Below, one piece after another: positions 15,338 through 16,282 of a stretch of 16,282 bases of DNA. The notes under the pieces are model-generated. The model did no database searches, was not told the DNA's origin, and saw only the letters and a program-made list of their open reading frames with translations. The position numbers and the translations under genes were made by a program. The stretch is from Dehalococcoidia bacterium UBA1152 (GTDB lineage: Bacteria; Chloroflexota; Dehalococcoidia; Lucifugimonadales; UBA2962). Numbering within the stretch: position 1 is the stretch's first letter; the number at the start of each line of letters is the position of its first letter. The stretch spans positions 44,739 through 61,020 of the forward strand of contig DBZU01000030.1 in NCBI GenBank assembly GCA_002311285.1, read 5' to 3'.

Positions 15338-15369
15338 TCGTCAATTTAAAACTCCAACTATGAGTTGTA
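15326..15369. terminator. Stem-loop between convergent genes, possible terminator
   Basis: An 11-base perfect inverted repeat, TACAACTCATA (15326-15336) and TATGAGTTGTA (15359-15369), flanks a 22-base loop. It lies over the stop codon of the dehydratase-like gene and just before the end of the convergent peroxiredoxin gene. There is no U-run, the stem is AT-rich and the loop is long, so terminator activity is uncertain. Confidence 0.35.
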
Positions 15370-15381
15370 GCCTAAATCTTA

Positions 15382-16044
15382 CTAATCCATAGGTTGTTTT
15401 GTAATCCTAAGATAAGGTTTCGGTGAATCCCATCCATCTGGAAACTTTTCTTTAGCTGCTTCATCGCTCACTGATGGTGGAATTATTACATCGTCACCTA
15501 GTTGCCAATTTGCTGGAGTAGCCACGGTGTGCTTAGAGGTAAGCTGGCATGAATCGAGCAATCGTAATACCTCATCAAAATTCCTGCCAGTGGTCATCGG
15601 GTAAGTTAATGTGGCTTTGATCTTTTTGTCGGGTCCAATTATAAAAACGGATCTTACTGTGGCATTATCAGCAGCCGTTCTTCCTTCACAACTATCACCC
15701 GCTCCTTCAGGCAACATATCATACAACTTAGCAACCTTCAGATGTGTATCACCGATTAGGGGATAATTAACAGCATATCCTTGGGTTTGTTCAATATCTT
15801 TTGCCCATGCCGTGTGATCTTCAACCGAATCGACACTAAGGCCGATAACCTTGCAATTTCTTTTATCAAATTCGGGTTTGAGTTTTGCAACATAACCCAA
15901 TTCAGTGGTGCACACTGGAGTAAAATTCTTAGGATGAGAAAAAAGTATTGCCCAATCATCTCCAATCCAATCGTGGAAATTAATTTCTCCATTCGTTGTC
16001 TCGGTAACAAAATTCGGACAGTCGGAATTAATTCTTAAAGACAT
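15382..16044 (-). CDS. Peroxiredoxin, Prx6 (1-Cys) type
   Basis: A thiol peroxidase that reduces hydrogen peroxide and organic hydroperoxides. The active site HPKNFTPVCTTE contains Pro38, Thr42 and peroxidatic Cys45, and the supporting Arg131 lies in NATVRSVFIIGP. The 220-residue length and the long C-terminal arm (PANWQLGDDVIIPPSVSDE, then FPDGW and KPYLR) are typical of Prx6 rather than 2-Cys AhpC. Cys9, Cys64, Cys119 and Cys166 are additional cysteines; Cys119 lies in a small variable insert (GAGDSCEG). ATG at 16044 is supported by GGGAGGA about 9 bases upstream. It is divergent from the SIMPL-like lipoprotein gene across 48 bases. Confidence 0.94.
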   Translation of the reverse strand: MSLRINSDCPNFVTETTNGEINFHDWIGDDWAILFSHPKNFTPVCTTELGYVAKLKPEFDKRNCKVIGLSVDSVEDHTAWAKDIEQTQGYAVNYPLIGDTHLKVAKLYDMLPEGAGDSCEGRTAADNATVRSVFIIGPDKKIKATLTYPMTTGRNFDEVLRLLDSCQLTSKHTVATPANWQLGDDVIIPPSVSDEAAKEKFPDGWDSPKPYLRITKQPMD

Positions 16045-16092
16045 TTATTTCAATCCTCCCTAATTATAGTTATGATATTAATACAAATAATT

Positions 16093-16282
16093 ATGAATCT
16101 GTCAAAAAACGCCCAAATATATGTAGTAATAATATTCACTATTTTATTTTCTATTAACTGTAACAACGCTGATAAAACTTCTTCATTAAACCCAGACTTA
16201 CGTTCATCGTTAGTCCAACAAAACTATCTATCCGATGAATCTGGAATTATGGTCACTGGCGTGTCATCTATCACGTTAGAAC
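16093..16282 (+). CDS. Predicted SIMPL (DUF541) domain lipoprotein, 5' part (cut by window edge)
   Basis: ATG at 16093 opens a frame that runs off the right edge after 63 codons. The N-terminus is a signal peptide: a short Lys-containing head, hydrophobic IYVVIIFTILFSIN, then Cys25. The lipobox (SINC) is imperfect, so lipid attachment is probable rather than certain. After a polar linker comes SGIMVTGVSSITLE, which resembles the start of SIMPL/DUF541 domains ('gItVtG.G.v.v.pD'). Such proteins are periplasmic or surface-exposed with unclear function. No ribosome site is visible upstream. The family call rests on about 14 residues. Confidence 0.55.
   Translation, partial: MNLSKNAQIYVVIIFTILFSINCNNADKTSSLNPDLRSSLVQQNYLSDESGIMVTGVSSITLE

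Overview
The window is an AT-rich bacterial segment with short intergenic gaps and the standard genetic code. It carries two complete tRNA genes, eleven complete or nearly complete protein genes, two genes cut by the window edges, and one broken gene. The mix (a galactonate-dehydratase-like enolase-superfamily protein, an HpaI-type aldolase, a class IV aminotransferase, a SIMPL-like lipoprotein and a divergent metallo-beta-lactamase-fold protein, alongside housekeeping fabF, recJ, mtaB and pepA) would fit a marine Chloroflexota lineage such as SAR202. That placement is inference from gene content and base composition; no rRNA or other decisive marker is present.

Layout. Bases 1-1512 (minus strand): fabF followed by the 5' part of recJ. 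Bases 1717-3009 (plus): an MtaB-type tRNA methylthiotransferase. Bases 3016-5211 (minus): a glutamate-1-semialdehyde-aminomutase-like PLP enzyme followed by an MBL-fold protein that has lost nearly all its metal ligands. Bases 5281-6783 (plus): leucyl aminopeptidase pepA, followed by tRNA-His(GTG) and tRNA-Arg(TCG). Bases 7125-10052 (plus): a secreted or lipid-anchored Asp-box beta-propeller protein with an unrecognised C-terminal domain, then an extended-SDR enzyme. Bases 10084-10398: a YbjQ/UPF0145 gene interrupted by an in-frame TAA. Bases 10432-12387 (minus): a large membrane protein with a three-fold repeated extracytoplasmic domain. Bases 12457-15337: a divergent cassette with the HpaI-like aldolase and class IV aminotransferase on the minus strand and the galactonate-dehydratase-like protein on the plus strand. 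Bases 15382-16282: a Prx6-type peroxiredoxin (minus), divergent from the start of a SIMPL-like lipoprotein gene (plus).

How the genes may work together. The dehydratase-like protein and the aldolase would form a two-step sugar-acid route: dehydration to a 2-keto-3-deoxy acid, then retro-aldol cleavage to pyruvate (or a related 2-oxoacid) plus an aldehyde. The aminotransferase could then act on an oxoacid. This is inferred from families and proximity. The other neighbours look like ordinary housekeeping or independent genes.

Most notable items: the MBL-fold protein whose HxHxDH motif reads DxRxHR, with its later histidine ligands also gone; the YbjQ gene split by a stop at codon 10; the lipoprotein whose signal peptide can only be included by starting at a non-AUG codon (ATC); and the tripled domain of the 651-residue membrane protein. 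I saw no CRISPR array, transposase, integrase or recognisable defence system.
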